A stretch of 64,000 nt of DNA, from positions 186,001 to 250,000 of the forward strand of contig CAWBCC010000012.1 of NCBI GenBank assembly GCA_963787185.1. The letters run 5' to 3'. Of this stretch, positions 57,634 to 64,000 are shown piece by piece (the stretch's first letter is position 1; every line of letters begins with the position of its first letter). The position numbers were made by a program, and so were the translations under genes. Under the pieces are notes generated by a model. The model saw nothing but the letters and a program-made list of their open reading frames with translations. It did no database searches and was not told the origin of the DNA. Origin of the DNA: JAJXZP01 sp963787185. Lineage in GTDB: Bacteria; Spirochaetota; Spirochaetia; Treponematales; Rectinemataceae.

Positions 57634-59360
57634 GCGGGAGGGATCGCCTCCACCCGCCAGCGGCCCTCGCCCTGAAGGATGAGCCGGGACTCGTGGAAGG
57701 CAATCAGGCTCGAGCGGTGGCCCACGCTCATGATCGCGGTGCGCGGCAGCTCCCGCATCAGCCTGAGGTAGAGCTCGCCTTCGGCCGGCTCGTCCAGGGC
57801 CGAGGTCGCCTCGTCCATGAAGACCCAATCGGGGCGCAGCAGGAAAATGCGGGCGAAGGCGACTCTCTGCTGCTCTCCGAGCGACAGTACCTGAGCCCAG
57901 AAGCGGCTTTCGTCGAGGCGCCCGCTGAGCTCGCCCAGGCCGGCGAGCCTCAGCGCCGCAGCGATGCGCTCGTTGTCTATGTCGTCCGAACCGGTGGGGT
58001 AGAGAAGCACATCCCGCAGGTCGCCCAGGGGAAGGTAGGGTTTCTGGGGAAGGAAGAGGGCGACTTCATCCTTAGGCAGCTCCACGTCGCCGTCGGTGTA
58101 GGGCCAGATTCCGGCCAGCGCCCGGATCAGGGTGCTCTTTCCGATCCCGGAGGGACCCATTATGATGAGGCGCCCGCCGTGGTCGAGATCCAGATTGAGG
58201 TCCCGGAGGATGTCGCGGCCGTCCGGCAGGCGCACGTTGAGATTTTCGATGCGCATATGCTTACCGTCACGACGAATCATCTTGTAATGTGTCTCGCGTA
58301 TTCCCCTGATTTCGTTCATGGCCTGCCCGAAGAAGCGCAGTCGATCGACGACGGCGTGCCAGCTCGCGAGGTCGGAGTAGCTGTTGACTATGAAGGAGAG
58401 CGCGCCCTGGACCTGGCCGAAGGCGCTGGATATCTGCATGATCGAGCCGATCTGGATGGCCTTGGCGAAGTAGGCGGGAAGGCTCACGAGAACCGGGAAG
58501 ATCACGGCCGCCTGACCGTAGCCGGAGACCCACCAGTTCAGGCGTCGCGTACGCCGCATGATCTGCCAGAAATTGTTGAAGACGTTGGTGAACCTGACCA
58601 GGAAATGCTCGTGCTCGCGGGTTTCGCCGCCGTAGAGGGCCACCGATTCGCTGTTCTCGCGGAGGCGCACCAGGCTGAATCGGAAATCGGCCTGATATCG
58701 CTCCTGGTTGAAATTGAGCTTGATGAGGGGACGGCCCACCACGGCTATGATGACCGTACCCACCAGCGAATAGACGATCGCGGTCCACACGAGATAGCCG
58801 GGAATGACGACCTTGACCCCGTGCCAGGGAATGGGCACGTGCGAGGAAAGGCCCCAAAGCATCGCTATGAAGGCGGCCAGCGTGGTGATCGAGCTCAATA
58901 AACCGACGAGGAGGTTCAAGGTCTGCCCGGTGAAGCTCGTCAAATCGTCGGCGATGCGCTGGTCGGGGTTGTCCGTGCCTTCGCCGAGAACCTGCAGGTG
59001 ATAGTAGGTGCCGCGCGCCAGCCATTCGTTCAGATAACGCGTGGTGAGCCAGCGGCGCCAGCGGATCTGCAGCATCTGGGTCAGATAGGTCTGATAGACC
59101 GCGGCGACGATGTACGGAACGACGAGGATCGCGAACACCACCAGCCCGTGCCAGGCGGCCGGGGCGTTGTAGGCCTGCAGATCGTTCCAGAAGGTATTGT
59201 ACCACTCCGTTATGCGGTAGGAGATGTACACCATCAGGAGATTGAGAAGGATGACGAGGGCCAGAAGCGCGCGCGCCGACCATCGCTCTTCGGATTTGGA
59301 CCAGTAGGGTTTTGCGAGAGCCCAGAGATCGTGAAAAAAGGCGCGGTTGAACTGCTTCAT
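57630..59360 (-). CDS. SbmA/YddA-like ABC transporter (membrane and ATPase domains fused)
   Basis: 576 residues. The membrane half carries the SbmA_BacA-like pattern WYNTFWNDLQAYNAPAAWHG, LTTRYLNEWLARGTYYHLQV, NPDQRIADDLTSFTGQTLNL and NFNQERYQADFRFSLVRLRE. The ATPase half has Walker A GPSGIGKST, signature SLGEQQR and Walker B WVFMDEATSALDE. The NPDQRI...D block is diagnostic of the YddA/ABCD group. These proteins move vitamins (for example B12 relatives in BacA-type proteins), fatty acyl-CoA or peptides. Given the corrinoid-rich window a role with B12 is tempting but unsupported. Confidence 0.9.
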   Translation of the reverse strand: MKQFNRAFFHDLWALAKPYWSKSEERWSARALLALVILLNLLMVYISYRITEWYNTFWNDLQAYNAPAAWHGLVVFAILVVPYIVAAVYQTYLTQMLQIRWRRWLTTRYLNEWLARGTYYHLQVLGEGTDNPDQRIADDLTSFTGQTLNLLVGLLSSITTLAAFIAMLWGLSSHVPIPWHGVKVVIPGYLVWTAIVYSLVGTVIIAVVGRPLIKLNFNQERYQADFRFSLVRLRENSESVALYGGETREHEHFLVRFTNVFNNFWQIMRRTRRLNWWVSGYGQAAVIFPVLVSLPAYFAKAIQIGSIMQISSAFGQVQGALSFIVNSYSDLASWHAVVDRLRFFGQAMNEIRGIRETHYKMIRRDGKHMRIENLNVRLPDGRDILRDLNLDLDHGGRLIIMGPSGIGKSTLIRALAGIWPYTDGDVELPKDEVALFLPQKPYLPLGDLRDVLLYPTGSDDIDNERIAAALRLAGLGELSGRLDESRFWAQVLSLGEQQRVAFARIFLLRPDWVFMDEATSALDEPAEGELYLRLMRELPRTAIMSVGHRSSLIAFHESRLILQGEGRWRVEAIPPA

Positions 59361-59520
59361 CGTTCCGAGGGTGCCATAACGGCGGGGTGAATTCTAGCCC
59401 CCGCGGCTCGCATCACCGCGGAACGCCCCCGAGGGATCGGGCGCCCGGAGCCGCGAGGGATTCGCTTCGTGAAGACGGACGCCTCCCGCGAAGGGGCGGC
59501 CGCCGGTTGGGGAATACCCG

Positions 59521-59925
59521 CTAGCGGATCCCGAAGACCTGGACTCTCGCCCGACCTTCAAGCCAGAACCCTACGGTCTTGAACTCGAATTCGATCGTTC
59601 GGATCCTGCGCCTTCCACCCTCGAGGCCGATCATGCGGGATCGAGTTCCCGCGTCGAAGACGAGGCGTGTCTCGAGTCTCTCCCGCTGACCGTCCTCATA
59701 GGTGACGACGATGTTGAATATTTCTATGTTGTTCTTCTCCACATTGAATGCGAGGGATCTGAACGAGCCTTCGTAGCGCCCAACCGTGATCACGTCGCGA
59801 GTAGCCCTGAAGTCGACCGCCCGCTCGCCGAGAAGCACCGCGTCTCTGGGCGCCGCGTACGCCGCCCCGAGGGAGAACCCGCCGAAGACCAAACCGAGAA
59901 GAAGGAACATAACCGGTCTCTTCAT
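59521..59925 (-). CDS. Small secreted protein, DUF2541-like
   Basis: 134 residues with a signal peptide (FLLLGLVFGGFSLGAAYA, cleavage about residue 25). The mature part is beta-rich: LGERAVDFRATRDVITVGRY, EGSFRSLAFNVEKNNIEIFN and RRIRTIEFEFKTVGFWLEGR. The pattern resembles DUF2541 (YaaI-type) periplasmic proteins of unknown function. Stands alone with AAGGAG upstream of its ATG; the flanking gaps (59361-59520 and 59926-60107) show no further gene. Confidence 0.7.
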   Translation of the reverse strand: MKRPVMFLLLGLVFGGFSLGAAYAAPRDAVLLGERAVDFRATRDVITVGRYEGSFRSLAFNVEKNNIEIFNIVVTYEDGQRERLETRLVFDAGTRSRMIGLEGGRRRIRTIEFEFKTVGFWLEGRARVQVFGIR

Positions 59926-60107
59926 CTAAAACTCCTTCTTTGAACATTGGAGTAAATTTCAAAAGCCGGGCGCCGGCGCGCGCCGCCTCGTCCGACTTTT
60001 TAGAAGCCCGAACAAACTATACCGCAATTGATGAAAAGTACACTGGGTGCGGCGGCGCATGTTTCCCGTTCCCTCGCGCGGATCCGAATCCCGAGGCGGT
60101 TCCGCCG

Positions 60108-61403
60108 CTATGCCCGATCCGCGAGCGAAGCGAAGGCCTTTTCGGCGGCGGCTATCGTCGCGTCGATATCGGCCTCTTCATGGGCAAGGGACATGAAGCC
60201 CGCCTCGAATTGCGAGGGGGCCATGTAGACGCCGTTTTCGAGCATGGCGGTGAAGAAGGCCGCGAACTTTCCGGTATCGGAGGCCTTCGCGCTCGTCCAG
60301 TCCGTCACGGGGCCTTCCGAGAAAAAGGTCGTGAACATCGTTCCCACGCGGTTCCAGGTGGTCCGTACGCCGTGTTTCTTCGCCGCCAGCGCGAGTCCGC
60401 TCTCGAGTCTGACGCACGAGTTTTCCAACCGCGACCATGAGCCGGGACGCTTGAGCTCCTGCAGGGTGACTATGCCGGCCGTCATGGCGAGCGGATTGCC
60501 CGAGAGTGTCCCCGCCTGGTACATGGGCCCCGACGGGGCGACCATGCTCATGACGTCGGCCCTGCCGCCGTAGGCCCCGACAGGAAGCCCGCCGCCGATG
60601 ACCTTGCCGAGCGCGCTGAGATCGGGCCTGACGCCGTAGAGAGTCTGGGCCCCGCCGAGATGCACGCGAAAGCCCGTCATCACCTCGTCGAATATGAGCA
60701 GGGCTCCTTCGGAATCGCACAACGCGCGAAGCCCCTCGAGAAAGCCGCTCTTCGGCGGCACGACGCCCATGTTGCCGGCGACGGGCTCGACGATGATCGC
60801 GGCGACCTCGCCGGCGTGCCGTTCGAGAAGCGCCTCCACGGCCGCCAAGTCGTTGTAGGGAGCGGTGAGGGTGTCCGCCGCCGTCGCCTTCGTCACGCCG
60901 GGGCTGTCGGGCAGTCCGAGCGTCGCCACTCCGGAGCCCGCGTGCACGAGGAGAAAGTCCGCGTGCCCGTGATAGCAGCCCTCGAACTTCACTATCCTGT
61001 CGCGCCCGGTGAATGCGCGGGCGAGTCTCAGCGCCGACATCGTCGCCTCGGTGCCCGAGTTGACGAAGCGGAGCATCTCGATGTTCGGCATCAGCTCCCG
61101 CACGAGACGGGCGAGCTCCACCTCGAGGGCGCATGGGGCGCCGAAGCTGGTGCCGCGGAGCGCCGCCGCCGCGACGGCCTTCACGACGCCCTCATGGGCG
61201 TGGCCCAGGATGAGGGGTCCCCAGGAGAGGACGTAGTCGACGAAGCGGTTCCCGTCGACGTCGTAGAGCCGGGCCTTCTCGCCGCGCTCGATGAAGAGGG
61301 GCTGTCCCCCGACCGCCTTGAAGGCGCGCACCGGGGAACTGACGCCTCCAGGCATCAGGGTCTGCGCCTCGGCGAAAAGCCGCTTCGATTTCTCGATGTT
61401 CAT
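60108..61403 (-). CDS. hemL: Glutamate-1-semialdehyde 2,1-aminomutase
   Basis: 431 residues, the usual HemL length. PLP fold type I enzyme: MPGGVSSPVRAFKAVGGQPL at the N-terminus, FVNSGTEATMSALRLARAFT (cofactor phosphate cup), LLIFDEVMTGFRVHLGGAQT and the PLP Lys in LSALGKVIGGGLPVGAYGG. It converts glutamate-1-semialdehyde to 5-aminolevulinate for tetrapyrroles, including the corrinoids used elsewhere in the window. Last gene of the tetrapyrrole operon; GGAGATAAACAGGC precedes its ATG. Confidence 0.97.
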   Translation of the reverse strand: MNIEKSKRLFAEAQTLMPGGVSSPVRAFKAVGGQPLFIERGEKARLYDVDGNRFVDYVLSWGPLILGHAHEGVVKAVAAAALRGTSFGAPCALEVELARLVRELMPNIEMLRFVNSGTEATMSALRLARAFTGRDRIVKFEGCYHGHADFLLVHAGSGVATLGLPDSPGVTKATAADTLTAPYNDLAAVEALLERHAGEVAAIIVEPVAGNMGVVPPKSGFLEGLRALCDSEGALLIFDEVMTGFRVHLGGAQTLYGVRPDLSALGKVIGGGLPVGAYGGRADVMSMVAPSGPMYQAGTLSGNPLAMTAGIVTLQELKRPGSWSRLENSCVRLESGLALAAKKHGVRTTWNRVGTMFTTFFSEGPVTDWTSAKASDTGKFAAFFTAMLENGVYMAPSQFEAGFMSLAHEEADIDATIAAAEKAFASLADRA

Positions 61404-61419
61404 GCCTGTTTATCTCCTT

Positions 61420-61755
61420 TCAGAGCCTCGGCGAACGGAATCTCGAAAAGAACCTCCACAGGGGGGGGAGCGGCTTCCGCCTCGGATTGGCGGGATACCA
61501 GCCGAGCTCCGCCCTGGCCGCCTGGGCCCCGAGCTCCGTCGAGCCCCAGACGAGGGAAGCCCCCGCGATGCCGAGGAGACAGGAAAGCAGGGGCGAGCCC
61601 GCGAAGATCGAGAGAAGGACGAGAACGAGGCCCGCGCCCATGAAGACATACCACCATCGCCGGCCGAGGCCGAACTCGGCGCGGATGACCCAGAAGAAGC
61701 CCAGCCCGATGGCGAAGAGGGCGATGAGCCCGGCGAGGAGACCGAAGAGGCTCAT
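61420..61755 (-). CDS. DUF4491 membrane protein
   Basis: 111 residues from the ATG at 61755 (GGAGGAG 5 bases upstream, ATGA overlap with the preceding gene). Three membrane helices (FGLLAGLIALFAIGLGFFWV; WWYVFMGAGLVLVLLSIFAG; LLSCLLGIAGASLVWGSTEL) followed by QAARAELGWYPANPRRKP, the family's W-x-P-x-N-P-x-R ending. DUF4491 proteins have no known function; this one is locked between heme genes. Confidence 0.8.
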   Translation of the reverse strand: MSLFGLLAGLIALFAIGLGFFWVIRAEFGLGRRWWYVFMGAGLVLVLLSIFAGSPLLSCLLGIAGASLVWGSTELGAQAARAELGWYPANPRRKPLPPLWRFFSRFRSPRL

Positions 61756-62141
61756 CCCGTCTCCTCCCTGTGTGATCTCCCGCGCTCGAGCGGATCCGCG
61801 ACGAGGGCGCGTCCCGAGGCGATATACGGCGCGTGCCGGGGATTGCGCGGATTCGCCCGCGCCCTCCCTTCGCGCACCCTTCGGAACTGCCTGTGCAGCT
61901 CCAAGGCATCGAAGAGAAGGGTCATCCCGACTATGCCCTCGGCCGCCGCGGCGGGGCCGGCGCCGGAAAGAGCGGCGAGCGCCTCGAGCCCCAGAGCCGC
62001 CGCGACCAAAAGGGCCATGACGGGACCAAGCCGGCGCGAGCGGAATTCGATCGCCCGAACGCCGGCGTGTCCCGCCCAGACGCCTCCGAAGGTGGCCATC
62101 GCCGCGATCACTCCCGTCCATTGCGCGTGCACGGTCTTCAA
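61752..62141 (-). CDS. Small membrane protein in the heme operon
   Basis: 129 residues if it starts at the TTG at 62141, which overlaps the hemE stop; a GTG at 62132 is an alternative. Predicted helices about 10-28, 38-56 and 66-82 (WTGVIAAMATFGGVWAGHAG; LGPVMALLVAAALGLEALAA), then a basic tail RQFRRVREGRARANPRNPRH. The overlaps on both sides show tight coupling to hemE and the DUF4491 gene. I do not recognise the family. With its neighbour it may form a small membrane complex used in tetrapyrrole handling. Confidence 0.65.
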   Translation of the reverse strand: MKTVHAQWTGVIAAMATFGGVWAGHAGVRAIEFRSRRLGPVMALLVAAALGLEALAALSGAGPAAAAEGIVGMTLLFDALELHRQFRRVREGRARANPRNPRHAPYIASGRALVADPLERGRSHREETG

Positions 62142-63166
62142 CGCCTCGAGTACTCGTGGACCATCTCGACGACCGCCTTCACGCTTTCGACGGGGGTATC
62201 GGGAAGGATGCCGTGACCGAGATTGAAGATATGGCCGGGGCGGCCGGCCGCCTTGGCGATCACCGCCCGGACCCGCTTCTCCATTTCGCTGCGGGGAGCG
62301 AAGAGAACGATGGGGTCGAGATTGCCCTGGATTCCCCGATCGAATCCGACTTTCTCCCAGCCCTGCGCGAGATCGATGCGCCAATCGAGGCCGATGACAT
62401 CGCCGCCCGCCTCCTTCATCGCCGCGAGAAGCCCGCCGGACTCGGTGCCGAAATGTATGGTCGGGACGCCTCGGCCCTTCACCGCATCGAATATGGCCTT
62501 GGAGTAGGGAAGGGCGTACTCGCGGTAGTCTTCGGGGGAAAGACAGCCCACCCAGGAGTCGAAGACCTGGATGACATCGGCCCCCGCGTCGGTCTGCGCC
62601 GCGAGGTAGACCGCGATCAACTCCGAGATCTTGGCGAGGAGGGCCTGCCAGACGCGGGGCTCGCCGTACATGAGGCGCTTCGTCTTCACGAAGCTGCGCG
62701 AGGTGCCTCCCTCGATCATGTAGCTCGCTAACGTGAAGGGGGCGCCGGCGAAACCGATCAAGGGGACTTTCCCCGCGAGCTCCCGCTTGACGAGGGCGAT
62801 CGCCGCCATGACCGTCCCGAGCTCTTCCCGGGGATCGAAGCGGCGGAGAGCCGAGACCTCGGCCTCGGAGGCGATCGGGTTGCGGATCACGGGCCCCCCG
62901 CCTTCGGTGTACTCGAGATCGATGCCCATCGGGAGGAGGGGAAGGAGTATGTCCGAGAACAGGATGGCCGCATCCACATCGAAGGCGCGGACGGGCTGGA
63001 GCGTCGCCTCCGCGGCCAACTCGGGCCGCAGGCAGATTTCGAGGAAGCCCTGCCTGGCGCGCAGCTCGCGGTATTCGGCCATGTACCTCCCCGCCTGGCG
63101 CATGAACCAGACGGGAGTGACGTCTACGTCTTCGTGCCGACAGGCGCGGAGCAAGCGGTCGTTCAC
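62138..63166 (-). CDS. hemE: Uroporphyrinogen decarboxylase
   Basis: 342 residues from the GTG at 63166 (overlapping the previous stop). This is true HemE rather than a methyltransferase relative: FMRQAGRYMAEYRELRARQG near the N-terminus (residues about 21-40), ILFSDILLPLLPMGIDLEYT, GFAGAPFTLASYMIEGG, FDSWVGCLSPEDYREYALPY, TIHFGTESGGLL and FNLGHGILPDTPVESVKAVV. It removes four acetate carboxyls from uroporphyrinogen III to give coproporphyrinogen III. Useful as a contrast to the UroD-family methyltransferases in the window, which lack the RQAGRY motif. Confidence 0.97.
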   Translation of the reverse strand: MNDRLLRACRHEDVDVTPVWFMRQAGRYMAEYRELRARQGFLEICLRPELAAEATLQPVRAFDVDAAILFSDILLPLLPMGIDLEYTEGGGPVIRNPIASEAEVSALRRFDPREELGTVMAAIALVKRELAGKVPLIGFAGAPFTLASYMIEGGTSRSFVKTKRLMYGEPRVWQALLAKISELIAVYLAAQTDAGADVIQVFDSWVGCLSPEDYREYALPYSKAIFDAVKGRGVPTIHFGTESGGLLAAMKEAGGDVIGLDWRIDLAQGWEKVGFDRGIQGNLDPIVLFAPRSEMEKRVRAVIAKAAGRPGHIFNLGHGILPDTPVESVKAVVEMVHEYSRR

Positions 63167-64000
63167 CGCCTTACTTCCTTGCCCGAGGGCTCGTAGACGC
63201 AGGCGGGATCGCTTTCGAGCCAGTCCCCCGTCATCGCGTAGGCGCGCCCGCGCTGGCCTCCGCAGACTTCCCTGTATTCGCAGATGCCGCAGCGCCCCTT
63301 CAGGAGCTTCGGATCGCGGAGCTCTCTGAAGAGCCTGTGGTTTCGATAGACGTCGACGATGTCGGCCTCGCGGACGCTGCCGGCGGCGATCGGAAGAAAG
63401 CCCGAAGGCATGATCTCCCCGCGGTGCGAAATGAAAAGGAAACCGCGACCGTCGTTCACCCCTTTGACCGGCCTGTCGAGCCCGTCGGCGTACTGGAAGC
63501 CCGCACCCTGGAAGGTCCCGTCGATCCCTCGCGTCCCGCGTCCCGTTCCGGGACCCGTAGCGGTGCCGGTCTCGGCCCGCTTGCGCTCGATGGCCACGCG
63601 GCGGTACATGGGGGCGGCTGTGGTCTTGACGTCGAAGTCCCTCTGGAGGGAGAGGTCGTAGAGCCAGTTGAAGACGCGCTCGTGCTCCTCGGGGCCGATC
63701 ATATCGGCCGCCTGGGCCCTTCCCGTCGGCACGAGGAAGAAGACGCTCCACTGGACCGCCCCGGCCTCCTTCACGAACTTCACCATCTCGGGGAGCAGAG
63801 CGAGATTGCGCTTCGTCACGGTCGTGTTGATCTGGGCGGCGAGGCCTATCGAAAGAGCGTTCCCGAGTATGCCCATCGTTCGTGCCCAGGAACCGGAGAC
63901 TCGGCGGAAAGCGTCGTGCAGCTCGGGCGTAGGCGCGTCGAGACTGAGGGCGATGCGTCTGATGCCCGCCTCCTTGGCGAGGGAGAGCCGCTCAGCCGTC
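63163..64000 (-). CDS. Radical SAM/SPASM protein, C-terminal part (runs off window)
   Basis: 279 residues of the C-terminal part; the CxxxCxxC radical SAM cluster lies beyond the right edge. Visible: EAGIRRIALSLDAPTPELHD, ALSIGLAAQINTTVTKRNLA, WSVFFLVPTGRA, FLFISHRGEIMPSGFLPIAA and the SPASM Cys set C-G-I-C-x5-C ending DPACVYEP. This fits the AhbD/TIGR04053-like branch of heme-related radical SAM enzymes. Immediately upstream of hemE with a four-base overlap, so a role in decarboxylating or modifying a porphyrin is likely. It could instead be a peptide-modifying SPASM enzyme. Confidence 0.8.
   Translation of the reverse strand, partial: TAERLSLAKEAGIRRIALSLDAPTPELHDAFRRVSGSWARTMGILGNALSIGLAAQINTTVTKRNLALLPEMVKFVKEAGAVQWSVFFLVPTGRAQAADMIGPEEHERVFNWLYDLSLQRDFDVKTTAAPMYRRVAIERKRAETGTATGPGTGRGTRGIDGTFQGAGFQYADGLDRPVKGVNDGRGFLFISHRGEIMPSGFLPIAAGSVREADIVDVYRNHRLFRELRDPKLLKGRCGICEYREVCGGQRGRAYAMTGDWLESDPACVYEPSGKEVRR

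Overview
This window is GC-rich, gene-dense bacterial chromosome with no tRNA, rRNA, CRISPR array or intact insertion sequence. A TolC-type outer-membrane channel and periplasmic sugar-binding proteins with plain signal peptides point to a diderm. An anaerobic or acetogen-like carbon metabolism fits the corrinoid methyl-transfer genes, ETF, MetF-like protein and radical SAM enzymes. A Spirochaetota member is my best guess, from the mix of PocR-AraC, YesN/YesM and many UroD-family methyltransferases, but this is inference and not proven.

Layout. 1-2536 (minus): ECF sigma factor, small membrane protein, TolC channel and the start of an ABC exporter. 2865-4103 (plus): SRPBCC protein and TetR regulator behind a promoter carrying a TetR-like palindrome. 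4203-12473 (minus): a one-carbon block with corrinoid protein, etfA, etfB, MetF-like reductase, pterin-binding methyltransferase, PocR-AraC regulator and RamA-like corrinoid activase. 12634-15888 (plus): UroD-family protein with a C-terminal thioredoxin-like domain, DUF1638 protein and CobW-type GTPase. 16101-23885: sugar-type ABC importer whose permease overlaps a UroD-family methyltransferase, then a YesN-type regulator and a YesM-type kinase. 23968-37195: an AraC regulator carrying a periplasmic-binding-protein-like sensor, further UroD-family genes, a LacI regulator, an L-rhamnose-mutarotase homologue and a second sugar-type ABC importer.

37311-56364 is a separate catabolic regulon. A GntR/FCD regulator and five copies of a TATCGATAATCGATA-like palindrome, four of them at or beside sigma70-type promoters, tie together a methylmalonate-semialdehyde dehydrogenase homologue, a three-subunit molybdenum hydroxylase, a split PEP-synthase-like dikinase, a split transketolase, a transaldolase-family protein, a lactonase-like protein, dehydrogenases, a cupin and an HPr-kinase-like ATPase. 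The substrate is unknown. 56410-59925 (minus) holds an MFS transporter, an SbmA/YddA-like ABC protein and a small secreted protein. 60108-64000 (minus) is a tetrapyrrole operon: radical SAM/SPASM protein, HemE, two small membrane proteins, HemL.

How it may work together: the 4-37 kb part looks like a corrinoid-dependent demethylation system (UroD-type methyltransferase I, corrinoid protein, pterin-binding methyltransferase II, RamA-type activase, MetF and ETF) whose methyltransferases are physically linked to sugar importers and a sugar mutarotase. I infer that the methyl donors are O-methylated sugars or glycosides. Two genes carry clear single-base frameshifts (the sensor kinase near 23802 and an SDR at 56002-56009), and a chemotaxis-receptor remnant lies at 46148-46379.
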